A stretch of 64,000 nucleotides of DNA, from contig NZ_JAJTWU010000001.1 in the NCBI RefSeq assembly GCF_021353265.1, positions 372,001 through 436,000 of the forward strand, read 5' to 3'. Origin of the DNA: Pelomonas cellulosilytica. Lineage in GTDB: Bacteria > Pseudomonadota > Gammaproteobacteria > Burkholderiales > Burkholderiaceae_C. Shown here piece by piece: positions 16,675 through 25,481 of this stretch. Each line of letters starts with the position of its first letter. The first letter of the stretch is position 1. Both the position numbers and the translations under genes were made by a program. The notes beneath the pieces were generated by a model. It searched no databases and was not told the origin of the DNA. It saw only the letters and a list, made by a program, of their open reading frames with translations.

Positions 16675-17346
16675 ATGAACAAATCCATTTCACAGGCGGC
16701 CGCGCGCCGCACCGGCATCGCGGCGCTGTGCTTCGCCCTCGTGGCGGTCAGCGGCTGTTCGTCGATGAGCGAGCGTGAGCAAGGCACGGCCAAGGGCGCT
16801 GGCATCGGCGCGGTGGCCGGTGCCGTCATCGGCTCGGCCACCGGCGGCAATGCTGGCCGCAGTGCGGCCCTCGGTGGTGTCGTCGGCGCCGTGGCGGGCA
16901 ACCTCTGGTCCAAGCACATGGAAGACAAGCGCAAGGCGCTGGCCCAGGCCAGCCAGGGCACCGGCGTGGAGGTTACGCAAACGGCCGACAACCGGCTCAA
17001 GCTCAATGTGCCCAGCGACGTGTCCTTCGACACCGGCCGCGCCGACATCAAGCCGCAGATGCGCCCGGTGCTCGACGAGATCGGCCGCAACCTCGACCCC
17101 AATGTGCGCGTGACCATCGTGGGCCACACCGACAGCACCGGCAGTGATGCGATCAACGATCCGCTGTCGCGCGACCGGGCGATGGCCGTACGCGACTACC
17201 TCGGTGCGCGGGGCGTGGCGCCCTCACGCGTGAACGTGTCGGGCCGCGGCTCGCACGAGCCGGTCGCCAGCAATGACACCGAGGCTGGCCGGTCAGCCAA
17301 CCGTCGGGTGGAGATCTTCCTGTCCGAGACCGGCACATCAGGCTGA
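16675..17346 (+). CDS. OmpA-family peptidoglycan-binding lipoprotein
   Basis: The 223-residue protein has a lipoprotein signal (lipobox VSGC), a glycine-zipper segment (GAGIGAVAGAVIGSATGGNA onward, common in YMGG/SmpA-like envelope proteins) and a C-terminal OmpA domain with VSFDTGRADIKP, VTIVGHTDSTGSD and NRRVEIFL motifs that bind diaminopimelate peptidoglycan. It tethers the outer membrane to the wall. The stop overlaps the stop of the convergent LigD-type gene by nine bases. An AAAGGAG ribosome site lies upstream. Confidence 0.94.
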   Translation: MNKSISQAAARRTGIAALCFALVAVSGCSSMSEREQGTAKGAGIGAVAGAVIGSATGGNAGRSAALGGVVGAVAGNLWSKHMEDKRKALAQASQGTGVEVTQTADNRLKLNVPSDVSFDTGRADIKPQMRPVLDEIGRNLDPNVRVTIVGHTDSTGSDAINDPLSRDRAMAVRDYLGARGVAPSRVNVSGRGSHEPVASNDTEAGRSANRRVEIFLSETGTSG

Positions 17347-18204
17347 TGCATTGACGGCCTGTAGCGCCGCCGTCAGCGATTGCGGCGCCAGCGCGGGCCA
17401 GGCATCGCCCTGGTCCGCGCGTTCCTTTGCGTTGGCGAGTGTCCAGGCCGCGGCGCCGTTCAGCATCGGCAACTCGTCCCACGCCAGCGGCACGGAGACG
17501 CCCAGGCCGGGCCGCGCTCGCAGCGACCAAGCGGCCACCGTCGTGGCGCCGTCTCCGTTGCGCAGCCAGTCGATGAAGATGAGGCCCACGCGCTGCGCCG
17601 CGCCGCTGCGTGCGACGAAGCGGTCGGGATGCGCGTCGGCCAGCTGCTGCACGGTGGCCTCGGCGAAGGCCCGCACCACATCCACGGGCCAGCGTGCGGC
17701 GATGGGCACGACGAGGTGCAGGCCTCGCCCGCCGCTGGTCTTCAGCGCACAGCGCAGGCGCAGGTCCAGCAGGGCGTCGCGTACGAGTTCGGCGCCCCGC
17801 GTGATGTCGGCCCAGGCGATGCCTTCACCGGGGTCCAGGTCGAAGACGATGCGGTCGGGCTTGTTTAGCCGGGGCATGCGCGCGTTCCAGGTGTGGAACT
17901 CGATCGTGTTCATCTGCACGGCGCCCATCAAACCGTCCAGGCTGCGGATCTCCAGCAGCGGCCCATGGCCAGGCCACAGGCCCGCGTCCAGCACGTGCAC
18001 GCCGGAGAAAGGTGCCTTGCCGGGATGCTTCTGGAAGAACGTTTCTTCGCCCACGCCGTGCGGCGCGCGCAGCAGCGCGACCGGTCGGCCCTTGAGTTCC
18101 GGAAGCAACTGCCCAGCGACCGCCTCGTAGTAGGCCGCCACATCGCCCTTGGTGGCGCTGGTGCTGGGGTCAACGGCGCGGTCGGCGTGCGTCAGCCGCA
18201 TCAC
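17338..18204 (-). CDS. Stand-alone LigD-type polymerase/primase domain
   Basis: The 288-residue protein is the archaeo-eukaryotic-primase-like polymerase domain found in bacterial NHEJ LigD. It has the metal-binding DLDPGEG motif, SGGRGLHLVVP and FIDWLRNGDGATTVA. Neither the nuclease nor the ligase domain of LigD is attached, and no ku gene is in the window. The start codon overlaps the stop of the carbamoyltransferase (ATGA), so it is translated from that transcript. Such single polymerase domains may fill in or prime DNA ends; coupling to a sugar carbamoyltransferase is unusual. Confidence 0.88.
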   Translation of the reverse strand: MMRLTHADRAVDPSTSATKGDVAAYYEAVAGQLLPELKGRPVALLRAPHGVGEETFFQKHPGKAPFSGVHVLDAGLWPGHGPLLEIRSLDGLMGAVQMNTIEFHTWNARMPRLNKPDRIVFDLDPGEGIAWADITRGAELVRDALLDLRLRCALKTSGGRGLHLVVPIAARWPVDVVRAFAEATVQQLADAHPDRFVARSGAAQRVGLIFIDWLRNGDGATTVAAWSLRARPGLGVSVPLAWDELPMLNGAAAWTLANAKERADQGDAWPALAPQSLTAALQAVNASA

Positions 18205-20051
18205 TTTTCAAGAATGAAGGAGCCGATGACCAGTGCATCGAGCGGCGTGCTCCAGAACGCTTCCAGCGCCGCCTTGGGCGTTGCGACGATCGGCTCGCCA
18301 CGCACGTTGAACGACGTGTTGACGAGCACCGGCACGCCGGTGCGCTGCTCCACCGCCGTCAGCAACGCGTGGAACAACGGGTTGGTGTCGGCATGCACGG
18401 TCTGCACGCGGGCGGTGCTGTCGGTGTGCAGCGCCGACGGGATTCGCTCGCGCTGTGCCGCCTTCACGTTGTAGACGAACAGCATGAACGGCGAGGCACC
18501 CTCGTTGGCCTCGGCGGGCTCGAACCAATCGGCGAGCGCTTCGGCCGTGACAGCCGGCGCGACGGGGCGGAAGTCCTCGCGATCCTTCAGCTCGTTGAGC
18601 CGGGCCTGCATCGCGGGGTCGACCGGCGAGGCAAGGATGGAGCGTGCACCCAGCGCCCGCGGGCCGAACTCCATGCGGCCCTGGAACCAGCCGATGATCT
18701 TGTTCTGCTCCAGCAGCTCTGCGGTGTCGCGGGCCACGTCGCTCGAACGCCGGTAGCTGGCCTTGGTCCACTGCAGCAGCGCCTCGATTTCGGCATCGTC
18801 GAACCCGGGGCCGAGATAGGGATGTGTCATCTGCCAGCGACGCGGCGCCAGCGTGAACACCGCGCCGGCCTTGGCATCCGAGGCCTCCGGCACGTCCTGT
18901 ACAAGGTCGTCTTCCGCCAGGCCGCGGCGTTCGCGCGCGTCGGTCCATAGCGCCGCGCCCAGCGCCGTGCCTGCGTCACCGGCGGCGGGCTGGACCCATA
19001 CGCGGCGGAAGATGCCGGCATCGCGCAGCCGGGAGTTCATCAGGCAGTTCAACGCCACGCCGCCGGCCATCGCGAGGTCGTGCTCGCCGCTGCGCTCGCG
19101 CAGCCACGTGACCAGCTTCAACGCCGTCTCTTCCAGCACCAGCTGTAGCGAGGCCGTCAGGTCCAGGTGCACCTGCACCATCGCCGAGCCCGGCGCGCGC
19201 GGCGGGCACACGCCGGCGCTGAAGTCGATGGGATCGAGCCGGTACTGGCCTTCTTCGCCGACGATGAGATGCCGGCGCAGCAGGTGGGCAAAGCGCGGCT
19301 GGCCCAACGCGGCGAGCGCCATGACCTTGTACTCATCGCTCGAATGCAGGAAGCCCAGGTGCGCCGTGACCTGCTCATACAGCAGGCCCAGTGAATGCGG
19401 CACGCGCACCTCGCCCAGCGCCTCGTAGCGGCTGTCGCGGTAGCGGCCGTAGGTGGTGGTGGCATGTTCACCTCGGCCGTCCAGCGTCATCACGGCGCAG
19501 CGCGAGAACGGCGCGGCCAGGAAGGCGCTGGCCTGGTGGCACAGGTGATGCGCGACGAAATGCCACTTGTAGGGCGGCTGGACCCTGTCGGGCAGCGAGA
19601 AGCGCTTCTTCAGGTGATGGGGGGCGCCGTCGCGCAGCTGGCGTGGCGCGTTCATCACGTAGGAGGCGAATAGCGGGTCCCACGGGCTCTCCCATGCGCC
19701 GGGCGCGAAGTCCGACGGCTGCAGCGGCAGCGAGAAACGCTGGTCGGGCGCGCGGTCGCCGATGAAGAGCGTGGGGTCGTAGCTGTAGGCTACGTGGCTC
19801 ACGTCGGACAGCGTGATGCCGGCCTCGCGCAGGCAATAGTCGATCGCGTGATAAGGCAGCTCCCAGGCCGTGAAGGGCACCGGGCGTTTGCCGTGCTTGA
19901 TGCGCGTGAAGCGTTCGTCCTCGGCTGCGGCCACCACCTGGCCGTCGAGCACCAGCGCGGCGGCGGAGTCGTGAAAGCTCGCGTTGATGCCCAGCGTGAA
20001 GAGGCACGGCGCGGACATGCCCGGCTCGACCGGGGCGGGGGTGGGGTGCAT
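18201..20051 (-). CDS. NodU/CmcH-family carbamoyltransferase
   Basis: The 616-residue protein has both family domains. The N-terminal Kae1-like part shows LGINASFHDSAAAL, AAAEDERFTRIKHGK, the metal-binding HHLCHQASAF and LDGRGEHATT. The C-terminal part shows GRMEFGPRALGARSIL and VNTSFNVRGEPIV. These enzymes move a carbamoyl group from carbamoyl phosphate, through carbamoyl-AMP, to a sugar or antibiotic hydroxyl. With heptose genes nearby, a carbamoylated heptose or other sugar is a fair guess. The ATG at 20051 has an AGGAG site, and a sigma-54-type promoter lies 30-43 bases upstream. Confidence 0.94.
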   Translation of the reverse strand: MHPTPAPVEPGMSAPCLFTLGINASFHDSAAALVLDGQVVAAAEDERFTRIKHGKRPVPFTAWELPYHAIDYCLREAGITLSDVSHVAYSYDPTLFIGDRAPDQRFSLPLQPSDFAPGAWESPWDPLFASYVMNAPRQLRDGAPHHLKKRFSLPDRVQPPYKWHFVAHHLCHQASAFLAAPFSRCAVMTLDGRGEHATTTYGRYRDSRYEALGEVRVPHSLGLLYEQVTAHLGFLHSSDEYKVMALAALGQPRFAHLLRRHLIVGEEGQYRLDPIDFSAGVCPPRAPGSAMVQVHLDLTASLQLVLEETALKLVTWLRERSGEHDLAMAGGVALNCLMNSRLRDAGIFRRVWVQPAAGDAGTALGAALWTDARERRGLAEDDLVQDVPEASDAKAGAVFTLAPRRWQMTHPYLGPGFDDAEIEALLQWTKASYRRSSDVARDTAELLEQNKIIGWFQGRMEFGPRALGARSILASPVDPAMQARLNELKDREDFRPVAPAVTAEALADWFEPAEANEGASPFMLFVYNVKAAQRERIPSALHTDSTARVQTVHADTNPLFHALLTAVEQRTGVPVLVNTSFNVRGEPIVATPKAALEAFWSTPLDALVIGSFILEK

Positions 20052-20080
20052 GGACTCTCCTGACGATGCGCCGTCGCGTG

Positions 20081-20094
20081 GCAAGGCGCATGCC
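20081..20094 (-). promoter_or_regulatory. Candidate sigma-54 promoter for the carbamoyltransferase
   Basis: The minus strand reads GGCAT-GCGCC-TTGCC with exact spacing. The transcript would start near 20070, leaving just enough leader for the ribosome site. Confidence 0.68.
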
Positions 20095-20114
20095 GCCGGC
20101 ACGGGCCCTATATG

Positions 20115-22799
20115 TCAGGCGTGGACGCGGGCCAGCTGCCGCAGTGTCCGCACCAGCTCCTCCGGCCGCACCGGCTTGGCCAGGTGGCGCTGGAAGCCGG
20201 CGGCCAGCGCGCGAAGCCGATCCTCGGGCTGGGCCATGCCGGTCAGCGCCACGGCGGGCAGGCGCTGGCCCACCGGCACGTCGCGCCGGGCCTCCATCGC
20301 CCGAACGCTGCGGACCACCGCGTGGCCGTCCTCCGCGCCCAGCGCGATGTCGCACACCAGCATGTCCGGCCAATCGGCCACGTCACGGCTCGCCAGCCGC
20401 TCCAGCGCCTGGCGGCCCGAGGTGGCGCGCTCGGTACGGGCGCCGTCCATCTCCAGCAGTGATCCCAGCGAGGCCAGGGCGTCCTCGTCGTCGTCCACGC
20501 ACAGCACGTTCAGGCCCGCGAGCGGCCGTGGGTCGGTGTTCAGCGGTTCGGTGTCATCTTCCAGCGGCGCGGGAGCAGTCTCGGGCCAGGCCGGCTGCTG
20601 CGGGACAACGGCGGGCAGCGCGAACGCCAGCTGGATCTGCTGCGCACCCGAGGCGGCGTCCGGCGTGAACGCCAGTTGGCCGCCGGCTTCGGCCACCAGA
20701 GTGCGCAGTTCCAGCGTGTCGGGTACCGCCTGACGCTCCTCAGCGAGCCGGCCGTGAAACCCGAGTGTCAGCTGGCTGGCATTGCCCACGCGGGCGAGCC
20801 GGGCTTCCAGCCGGCCGCCGGCGGCGCCGCGCAGCGCGAGCTGGCAGACGAGGTGCACGATGCGGGCCATGCGGCTGGCGTCGCCGACTACGTTTGCCAC
20901 CTCCATGTCGATGCTGGTGTAGGGCTCGACGCGGCGCGCCTCGAGTTCGGCCCGCAGGCTGTCGAGGCTCAGCACCAGCAGGCCGGCCAGGTTGACCGGG
21001 TGTTGCAGCAGCCGGCGCTCCAGCGTCTCTGTCTGCTGCTGCTGGCGCTGCAGTTCCCACAGTTGAAAGTACAGGCCGCCCTGCGCCAGCAGCATGTCGT
21101 GCCGCCCGCGCTCGACGATACGGCCGCCGTCCATGACGATGATCTCGTCGGTGTTGACGATGGTGGACAGCCGGTGCGCAATGATCAGTGACGTGCGGTC
21201 GCGGGCCACGCGCTCAAGCGCGCCCTGGATGGCGCGCTCGGCCTTGGTATCCAGCGCCGATGTGGCCTCGTCGAGCACCATGATCGGCGGGTTCTTCAGG
21301 AAGGCGCGGGCAATGGCGATGCGCTGCTTCTCGCCGCCGGACAACCGCGCGCCGCGCTCGCCCACGCGGGTCTCGTAGCCGTCGGGCAGCAGGCGGATGA
21401 AGTCGTCCGCCTGGGCCGCACGCGCTGCGGCCACGATCTCCTCGCGCAGCGCACCGGGGCGGCCGTAGCCGATGTTGTAGGCGATGGTGTCGTTGAACAG
21501 CATCGGGTCCTGCGGCACGACGCCGATGGCCTCGCGCAGGCTCTGCAGCGTCAGCTCGTCGACCCGCTGGCCGCCGATGCTGACGCGGCCGGCGTCAGGC
21601 TCGTACAGCCGCATCAGAATGCGCGCCAGCGTCGACTTGCCCGAGCCGCTGCTGCCGACCACCGCGCAGGTCCTGCCATGCGGGATGTCCAGCGAGAAGT
21701 CATGCAGCACGCGGCGCTGGGGCTCGTAGCCGAAGTCCACGTGCTCGAAGCGGATCGTCGTGTCACCACCGCGTAGCGGCTGCGCCTGCGGCGCCTCCCG
21801 GATGTCCGGCGCCTTGCGCAGCAGCCTGAACAGCGTCTCGGTGTTCAGCAGTGCATCGCGCGTCTCGCGGAAGACGAAACCCAGCGTGTTCAGCGGCAAG
21901 AAGACCTGGATGAGGTAGGCATTCACCATCACCAGGTCGCCGATGCTCATGCGCCCGGCGGCGGTGTCGTAGCCCGCCATCAGCATGACACCGCCGACGC
22001 CCAGCCCGATGATCGCGCCCTGGCCCACGTGCAGCGCCGAGAGCGTCTTCTGGCTGCCGACGCTGCCGTCCACCCACTGCGCGAGCACCTCCCGGTAGCG
22101 CGCCCGTTCGCCGGCCTCGCGGCCGTGGGCTTTCACGGCTTCGTAGTTCAGCAGCGTGTCCACCAGCAGGCCGTTGGCGTTCGAGTCATGCTCGTTCATG
22201 ATTCGCTGGCTCTCGACACGCTCGCGCGTCTTCCAGCCCGTCCATGCCGCGTAGCCCAGCATCGTCGCCGCGATGACGGCGACGAACTTGAGACCGTAGC
22301 CCGTTGTCACGATGACGAGGACGACCGCGAACTCGACGAGCGTGGGCAGCACCGTGAAGACGCCGGCGCCCAGCAGATAGCCGATGCCACCCACGCCGCG
22401 CTCCACCTCGCGGATCAGCGCGCCGGTGCTGCGCTGTGCGTGGAAGCCGGGACTCATGTCGAGCAGGTGGGCGAAGGCGCACTCGGAGAAGCCCGCGACG
22501 ACGCGCTTGCCCACGCGGGCGAACACGAGGTCGCGCATTTCGGTGAACAGCACGCTGGCAAAGCGCAGCAGCGCATAGCCCACCAGCAGCAACATCGGCA
22601 CGGCCAGCACCGACTGCGTGCCACCCGGAGTCAAGGCGTCCACGATGGCCTTCAGCAGGCCCGGCACGCCCACGGCCGCCAGCTTGGACAGCACGAGCAG
22701 CAGCAATGCCAGCGCCACCTGGCGCCGCCAGGGCTGCAGGGCCTCCCACAGGAGGGCGACGGCCTGCCGCCCGGTCACGCGCTCGCGGGCGTCATTCAT
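20115..22799 (-). CDS. Atm1/MsbA-type ABC exporter fused to a degenerate kinase-like region and a receiver domain
   Basis: The 894-residue protein is one continuous frame. Residues 1-330 are a six-helix exporter domain with Atm1-like motifs (NYEAVKAHGRE, FRETRDALLNTETLFRLL). Residues 345-580 are the ATPase, with Walker A GSSGSGKST (382-390), signature LSGGEKQR (486-493), Walker B IMVLDE (506-511) and the AHRL switch. Residues about 600-730 resemble a worn HATPase lacking the N and G boxes. Residues 763-890 are a receiver with Asp769-771, phospho-acceptor Asp817, Thr853 and Lys875 all kept. It stands between the carbamoyltransferase and the glycosyltransferase run, so it may flip or export the glycan under phosphorylation control. 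That role is inferred. Confidence 0.9.
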   Translation of the reverse strand: MNDARERVTGRQAVALLWEALQPWRRQVALALLLLVLSKLAAVGVPGLLKAIVDALTPGGTQSVLAVPMLLLVGYALLRFASVLFTEMRDLVFARVGKRVVAGFSECAFAHLLDMSPGFHAQRSTGALIREVERGVGGIGYLLGAGVFTVLPTLVEFAVVLVIVTTGYGLKFVAVIAATMLGYAAWTGWKTRERVESQRIMNEHDSNANGLLVDTLLNYEAVKAHGREAGERARYREVLAQWVDGSVGSQKTLSALHVGQGAIIGLGVGGVMLMAGYDTAAGRMSIGDLVMVNAYLIQVFLPLNTLGFVFRETRDALLNTETLFRLLRKAPDIREAPQAQPLRGGDTTIRFEHVDFGYEPQRRVLHDFSLDIPHGRTCAVVGSSGSGKSTLARILMRLYEPDAGRVSIGGQRVDELTLQSLREAIGVVPQDPMLFNDTIAYNIGYGRPGALREEIVAAARAAQADDFIRLLPDGYETRVGERGARLSGGEKQRIAIARAFLKNPPIMVLDEATSALDTKAERAIQGALERVARDRTSLIIAHRLSTIVNTDEIIVMDGGRIVERGRHDMLLAQGGLYFQLWELQRQQQQTETLERRLLQHPVNLAGLLVLSLDSLRAELEARRVEPYTSIDMEVANVVGDASRMARIVHLVCQLALRGAAGGRLEARLARVGNASQLTLGFHGRLAEERQAVPDTLELRTLVAEAGGQLAFTPDAASGAQQIQLAFALPAVVPQQPAWPETAPAPLEDDTEPLNTDPRPLAGLNVLCVDDDEDALASLGSLLEMDGARTERATSGRQALERLASRDVADWPDMLVCDIALGAEDGHAVVRSVRAMEARRDVPVGQRLPAVALTGMAQPEDRLRALAAGFQRHLAKPVRPEELVRTLRQLARVHA

Positions 22800-22913
22800 G
22801 GCTATTCATCCGCATTCCTTGCATCTGCGCCTCGAAGCAACTTCTGCAGCAAATGCGGCCAGGGCAATCGGCGTACGAGCGTGCGCGCCTTGTCCCTTGA
22901 AAGCGCTTCCGCG

Positions 22914-22927
22914 GGCATCCGCATTGC
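22914..22927 (+). promoter_or_regulatory. Candidate sigma-54 promoter for the glycosyltransferase operon
   Basis: The plus strand reads GGCAT-CCGCA-TTGCT, a strong match with correct spacing. Transcription would begin near 22939, about 51 bases before the first GT4 start. Confidence 0.7.
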
Positions 22928-22989
22928 TTGGAGCAGCGGTTCCGGTATGTCGATTGCCGAGCCGCTTCATCGAAGTGGATGGAGCAGTC

Positions 22990-24330
22990 ATGACGGCAGC
23001 TTTGAGAGTCGCGATCATCAGCGAGCACGCCTCGCCCCTGGCCAGCCAGGGCAGTGTGGATGCCGGTGGACAGAATGTCTATGTTCTGCACGTCGCCCAG
23101 GCACTGGCTCGGCAGGGGCACCATGTGGACGTGCTGACGCGGCGGGACCAGCGCACGTTGCCAACGGCGATGGACCTGCGGCCCGGCGTGCGCGTGCTGC
23201 ACATCGACGCAGGCCCGCCCACCTTCGTGCCCAAGGAGCAGCTGCTGCCCTACATGAAGACGTTCGGCAGTGAGACCGTACGCCTGATGCGGCGCAGCCT
23301 GCCGTACGACGTGGTGCACGGGAACTTCTTCATGTCGGGCCTTGTGGGCCTGCGCGTGCAGCGCCAGCTGAATGTGCCGCTGGTGCAGACCTTCCACGCG
23401 CTGGGTGCCGTTCGCCGGCTGCACCAGAAGGAGGCCGACAAGTTTCCCGTCGACCGCATCGAACTGGAACGGCGCATCGCCTGCGAGGCCGACTGCGTCA
23501 TCGCCGAGTGCCCGCAGGACGTCAAGGACTTGATGAGTCACTGTGGCGTGCCGCCGCACCGCATTGCCGAGGTGCCTTGCGGCGTGGACCCGCAAGAATT
23601 CACGACCGGCGACCGCCATGCGGCGCGCCGCCGCCTGGGGTTGCCGGATGACGAATTCATCGTGCTGCAGCTTGGCCGCCTGGTGCCGCGCAAAGGCATC
23701 GACAACGTCGTCCGAGCGGTCGGCCGGCTGGGCGAAGGCCGGCCCTGGCGACTGCTCGTCGTGGGCGGCGAATCCCGCGAGCCCGACGAGGCCTGCACGC
23801 CCGAGATCGGCCGGCTGCGCCAGATCGCTGTGGAGACCGGCGTCGCCGATCGCGTGAGCTTCGTCGGCAGGCGCGACCGCCATGAGCTGAAGGACTACTA
23901 CCACGCCGCCGACGTGTTCGTGACGACACCCTGGTACGAGCCCTTCGGCATCACGCCGCTGGAGGCGATGGCCTGCGGCACGCCCGTCATCGGCTCCGCG
24001 GTGGGCGGCATACAGCACACCGTCGTGGATGGACTAACCGGCTTTCTGGTGCCGCCCAACGATCCGGAGGAGTTGGCCCAGCGGCTGGAAGACCTGCGCT
24101 GCATTCCCGAGTTGGGCCGGCTCATGGGCCGCGCCGGCCGCGTGCGCGTGTGCCGCGATTTCACGTGGGAGAGCGCGGCAGACAAGCTGGAGCGCGTCTA
24201 CTCGCTGGTGGCACAGCAGCGGCGCATCCGCACCTCCGTGGGCTTGCGGCTGTTGCCCACCCGAGCGCCGTTCGCCGCGGGGCTGCACGGCGCCGCGCTG
24301 GCTTTGCAGACGATTGGAGCCAAGGGGTGA
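22990..24330 (+). CDS. Glycosyltransferase family 4 (sucrose-phosphate-synthase-like subgroup)
   Basis: The 446-residue GT-B protein begins MTAALRVAIISEHASP and has the GGQNVYVLHVAQALA loop typical of the GT4 branch with sucrose synthases and MshA. The C-terminal domain carries VLQLGRLVPRKGIDNVV and EPFGITPLEAMACGTPV (E-x7-E). ATG 22990 was preferred over upstream in-frame codons because homology starts there, a GGAG site precedes it and it lies downstream of the predicted promoter. It opens a run of six plus-strand genes with overlapping ends. Confidence 0.92.
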   Translation: MTAALRVAIISEHASPLASQGSVDAGGQNVYVLHVAQALARQGHHVDVLTRRDQRTLPTAMDLRPGVRVLHIDAGPPTFVPKEQLLPYMKTFGSETVRLMRRSLPYDVVHGNFFMSGLVGLRVQRQLNVPLVQTFHALGAVRRLHQKEADKFPVDRIELERRIACEADCVIAECPQDVKDLMSHCGVPPHRIAEVPCGVDPQEFTTGDRHAARRRLGLPDDEFIVLQLGRLVPRKGIDNVVRAVGRLGEGRPWRLLVVGGESREPDEACTPEIGRLRQIAVETGVADRVSFVGRRDRHELKDYYHAADVFVTTPWYEPFGITPLEAMACGTPVIGSAVGGIQHTVVDGLTGFLVPPNDPEELAQRLEDLRCIPELGRLMGRAGRVRVCRDFTWESAADKLERVYSLVAQQRRIRTSVGLRLLPTRAPFAAGLHGAALALQTIGAKG

Positions 24331-25481
24331 GCGAGCCCGCGGTCGAGGGCCGCCTGCAGCGCTGGAGCGAGGCGCGCCGCGTGCTGCTGATCCGGCTGGA
24401 CAACCTGGGCGACGTGCTGATGACGACGCCCGCCATCGCGGCCGTGCGTGAGTCGCTGCCGAAGGCGCATCTCGCGCTGCTTGCAGCGCCGCCGAGCCAG
24501 GCGTTGCAGCCGCACCTGCGTGACGTGGACGAAGTCATCGGCTTCCATGCGCCGTGGGTCAAGGCTGGCGCTGCGGCGCTGGACGAGCTGGCTCGCCGCA
24601 CGCCGTCGCTCGCACATGGCGAGGCCGAGCGCGCGCAGCTCCGGCGGCTCGCCGAAGCGCGCTTCGACGCGGCCATCATCTTCACCGTCTGCACGCAGAG
24701 CCCGCTGCCGGCAGCGCTGCTGTGTCGGCTGGCGGGCATTCCGCTCGTGCTGGCCCACAGCCGCGAGCGCGCCTACGGCCTGCTCAGCGACGAGATCGCC
24801 GATGGCGACTTGATAGGCAGCGTCACGCTGCGGCATGAGGTGCAGCGGCAGCTGGACTTGGTGGCCCAGGTGGGCCTGCGCACGCGGGACGAGCGGTTGC
24901 GATTTCACGTGCGGGAGGAGGACGGCCAGGCCGCCCGGCAGCTGCTTCAGGCAACCGGGCTGGCGCCCGACGTGCCATACCTGCTCGTGCATCCCGGGGC
25001 CAGCGCCGCGTCGCGTCGCTACCCGGCCGCCAGCTTCGGTGCCGCGGCGGCGCTGATGCGGCGCGACCCGCTGCTCGCCGGCGTGCGCATCGTGTTCTGC
25101 GCGGGGCCCGGCGAGGCGGCGTTGCTGCGCGAGGCCGAGGCGGCGATGGATGGCGATGGGGTGGTGCTGCCACCTCCCGCCACGCTTGGCACGCTGGCGG
25201 CGCTGGTGGCTGGCGCACGCGTGCTGGTGGCCAACAACAGCGGCCCGGTGCATCTGGCCGCGGCGCTCGGCACGCCGGTGGTGGAGCTGTACGCGCTGAC
25301 CAACCCCCAGCACACGCCGTGGCGGGTGCCGGCGCGCGTGCTCAGCCACGACGTGCCTTGCCGCAACTGCCTGAAGAGCGTCTGCCCGCAGGGCCACCAT
25401 GACTGCCTGCGCCGCGTGCCGCCGCGGGCGGTGGCCGAGGCGGTTCGCACCTTCTTGCGGCCGGTGGCCTGGGCGGCATGA
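24327..25481 (+). CDS. Glycosyltransferase family 9 (heptosyltransferase-like)
   Basis: The 384-residue protein has the GT9 pattern: LLIRLDNLGDVLMTTPAIAA at the N-terminus, LVHPGASAASRRYP in the middle and NNSGPVHLAAALGTPVVELY near the donor site. GT9 enzymes such as WaaF and WaaC add heptose from ADP-heptose. A Cys-rich C-terminal stretch (CRNCLKSVCPQGHHDC) is typical of one GT9 branch. The GTG start overlaps the previous stop (GTGA), so the genes are coupled. With heptose synthesis genes in the same locus, ADP-heptose is the likely donor. Confidence 0.92.
   Translation: MSEPAVEGRLQRWSEARRVLLIRLDNLGDVLMTTPAIAAVRESLPKAHLALLAAPPSQALQPHLRDVDEVIGFHAPWVKAGAAALDELARRTPSLAHGEAERAQLRRLAEARFDAAIIFTVCTQSPLPAALLCRLAGIPLVLAHSRERAYGLLSDEIADGDLIGSVTLRHEVQRQLDLVAQVGLRTRDERLRFHVREEDGQAARQLLQATGLAPDVPYLLVHPGASAASRRYPAASFGAAAALMRRDPLLAGVRIVFCAGPGEAALLREAEAAMDGDGVVLPPPATLGTLAALVAGARVLVANNSGPVHLAAALGTPVVELYALTNPQHTPWRVPARVLSHDVPCRNCLKSVCPQGHHDCLRRVPPRAVAEAVRTFLRPVAWAA

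Noticed and set aside
20115..20800. Separate response-regulator gene at the end of the ABC exporter
   Set aside because: The receiver is in the same uninterrupted frame as the exporter and no internal start with a ribosome site was seen.
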